From Pseudomonadota bacterium (lineage in GTDB: Bacteria; Pseudomonadota; Gammaproteobacteria; Steroidobacterales; Steroidobacteraceae): a stretch of DNA of 32,122 bases. The DNA lies in NCBI GenBank assembly GCA_963204835.1, contig CAUJHJ010000008.1, forward strand, positions 1 through 32,122, given 5' to 3'. The notes below the pieces were generated by a model that saw nothing but the letters and a program-made list of their open reading frames with translations, made no database searches and was not told the origin of the DNA. Both the position numbers and the translations under genes were made by a program. Shown here piece by piece: positions 31,941-32,122 of this stretch (within the stretch, counting starts at the first letter, position 1; each line of letters starts with the position of its first letter).

Positions 31941-32122
31941 ATGGGCCTCGCTTTCGTCTTTCCCGGACAGGGTTCGCAGTCGATCGGCATGCTGGCGACG
32001 CTGGCGGCCGCCGAACCGCTGGTGCGGGAAACCTTCGACACCGCGTCCGCCGTGCTCGGCTACGATCTCTGGCAGCTCGTGCAGGAGGGACCCTCGGAGC
32101 GCCTGAACGAGACCGAGTGCAC
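31941..32122 (+). CDS. fabD: Malonyl-CoA:ACP transacylase (partial, N-terminal 60 residues)
   Basis: The open frame starts MGLAFVFPGQGSQSIGM, the hallmark FPGQGSQ of FabD, and continues through TFDTASAVLGYDLWQLVQEG and GPSERLNETEC, as in bacterial FabD. It transfers malonyl groups from CoA to acyl carrier protein at the start of fatty-acid synthesis. The active-site GHSLG lies beyond the window. ATG 31941 has AGGA six bases upstream. The usual upstream neighbours (rpmF, plsX, fabH) are replaced by the rhombosortase gene. Confidence 0.95.
   Translation, partial: MGLAFVFPGQGSQSIGMLATLAAAEPLVRETFDTASAVLGYDLWQLVQEGPSERLNETEC

Noticed and set aside
1..32122. tRNA genes, CRISPR arrays, insertion sequences, attachment sites
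   Set aside because: I looked for cloverleaf-like segments, regular short repeats, transposase or integrase motifs and found none; only the inverted-repeat element at 14495-14710 suggests mobility.

Overview
The window is high-GC, gene-dense proteobacterial chromosome. It reads as a gammaproteobacterium (possibly a Steroidobacter/Nevskia-like or xanthomonad-like lineage), with a betaproteobacterium as the alternative. The reasons are an AlaA-type aminotransferase very close to the enterobacterial enzyme, an AddA/AddB-like pair of the kind found in beta- and gammaproteobacteria, a type II secretion (T2SS) pseudopilin operon with a rhombosortase gene beside it, and the start of fabD. No tRNA, rRNA, CRISPR array, transposase or phage gene was found.

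Positions 1-9.6 kb hold small-molecule metabolism. An aconitase/isopropylmalate-dehydratase-type large subunit (minus strand, cut by the window edge) diverges from a cyclic amidohydrolase of the dihydropyrimidinase/dihydroorotase class, followed by a Prx5-type peroxiredoxin and an NADP-dependent MDR reductase. A minus-strand operon then runs IclR regulator (MhpR-like) - etfB - etfA - Bcr/CflA-type efflux MFS, and it diverges from a VAO/PCMH-type FAD-linked dehydrogenase.

Positions 9.6-14.4 kb continue on the plus strand with an MFS monocarboxylate-type transporter and a tightly overlapping Dpp/Opp-type ABC importer (two permeases, two ATPases) that has no binding-protein gene here. A 474-bp gene-free gap follows. 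It contains a roughly 216-bp element bounded by 27-nt inverted repeats (26/27 matching) plus other stem-loops. Positions 14.8-19.7 kb hold a two-domain VOC protein (minus), then a small basic protein of unknown function, a cupin with a His-rich tail, a class III CoA-transferase and the AlaA aminotransferase (plus).

Positions 19.7-25.7 kb hold the AddB-like (Fe-S nuclease) and AddA-like (UvrD helicase plus nuclease) pair, preceded by an AT-rich perfect palindrome that overlaps the start codon. Positions 25.7-31.3 kb hold the minus-strand operon gspG-H-I-J-K-L-M-N, every junction overlapping or nearly so except G-H. A rhombosortase gene diverges from gspG across only 20 bp, and fabD begins at 31.94 kb behind a consensus -10 box.

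The metabolic part looks like uptake and oxidation of a small organic acid, amide or aromatic compound: a FAD dehydrogenase that may donate electrons to the co-located ETF, a CoA-transferase, transporters and an IclR regulator. The actual substrate cannot be read from the sequence. The right end couples T2SS assembly with a rhombosortase, the enzyme type that processes GlyGly-CTERM proteins exported by T2SS. A recurring feature is a -10-like hexamer 6-8 nt ahead of start codons that lack a Shine-Dalgarno sequence, which suggests several leaderless transcripts.
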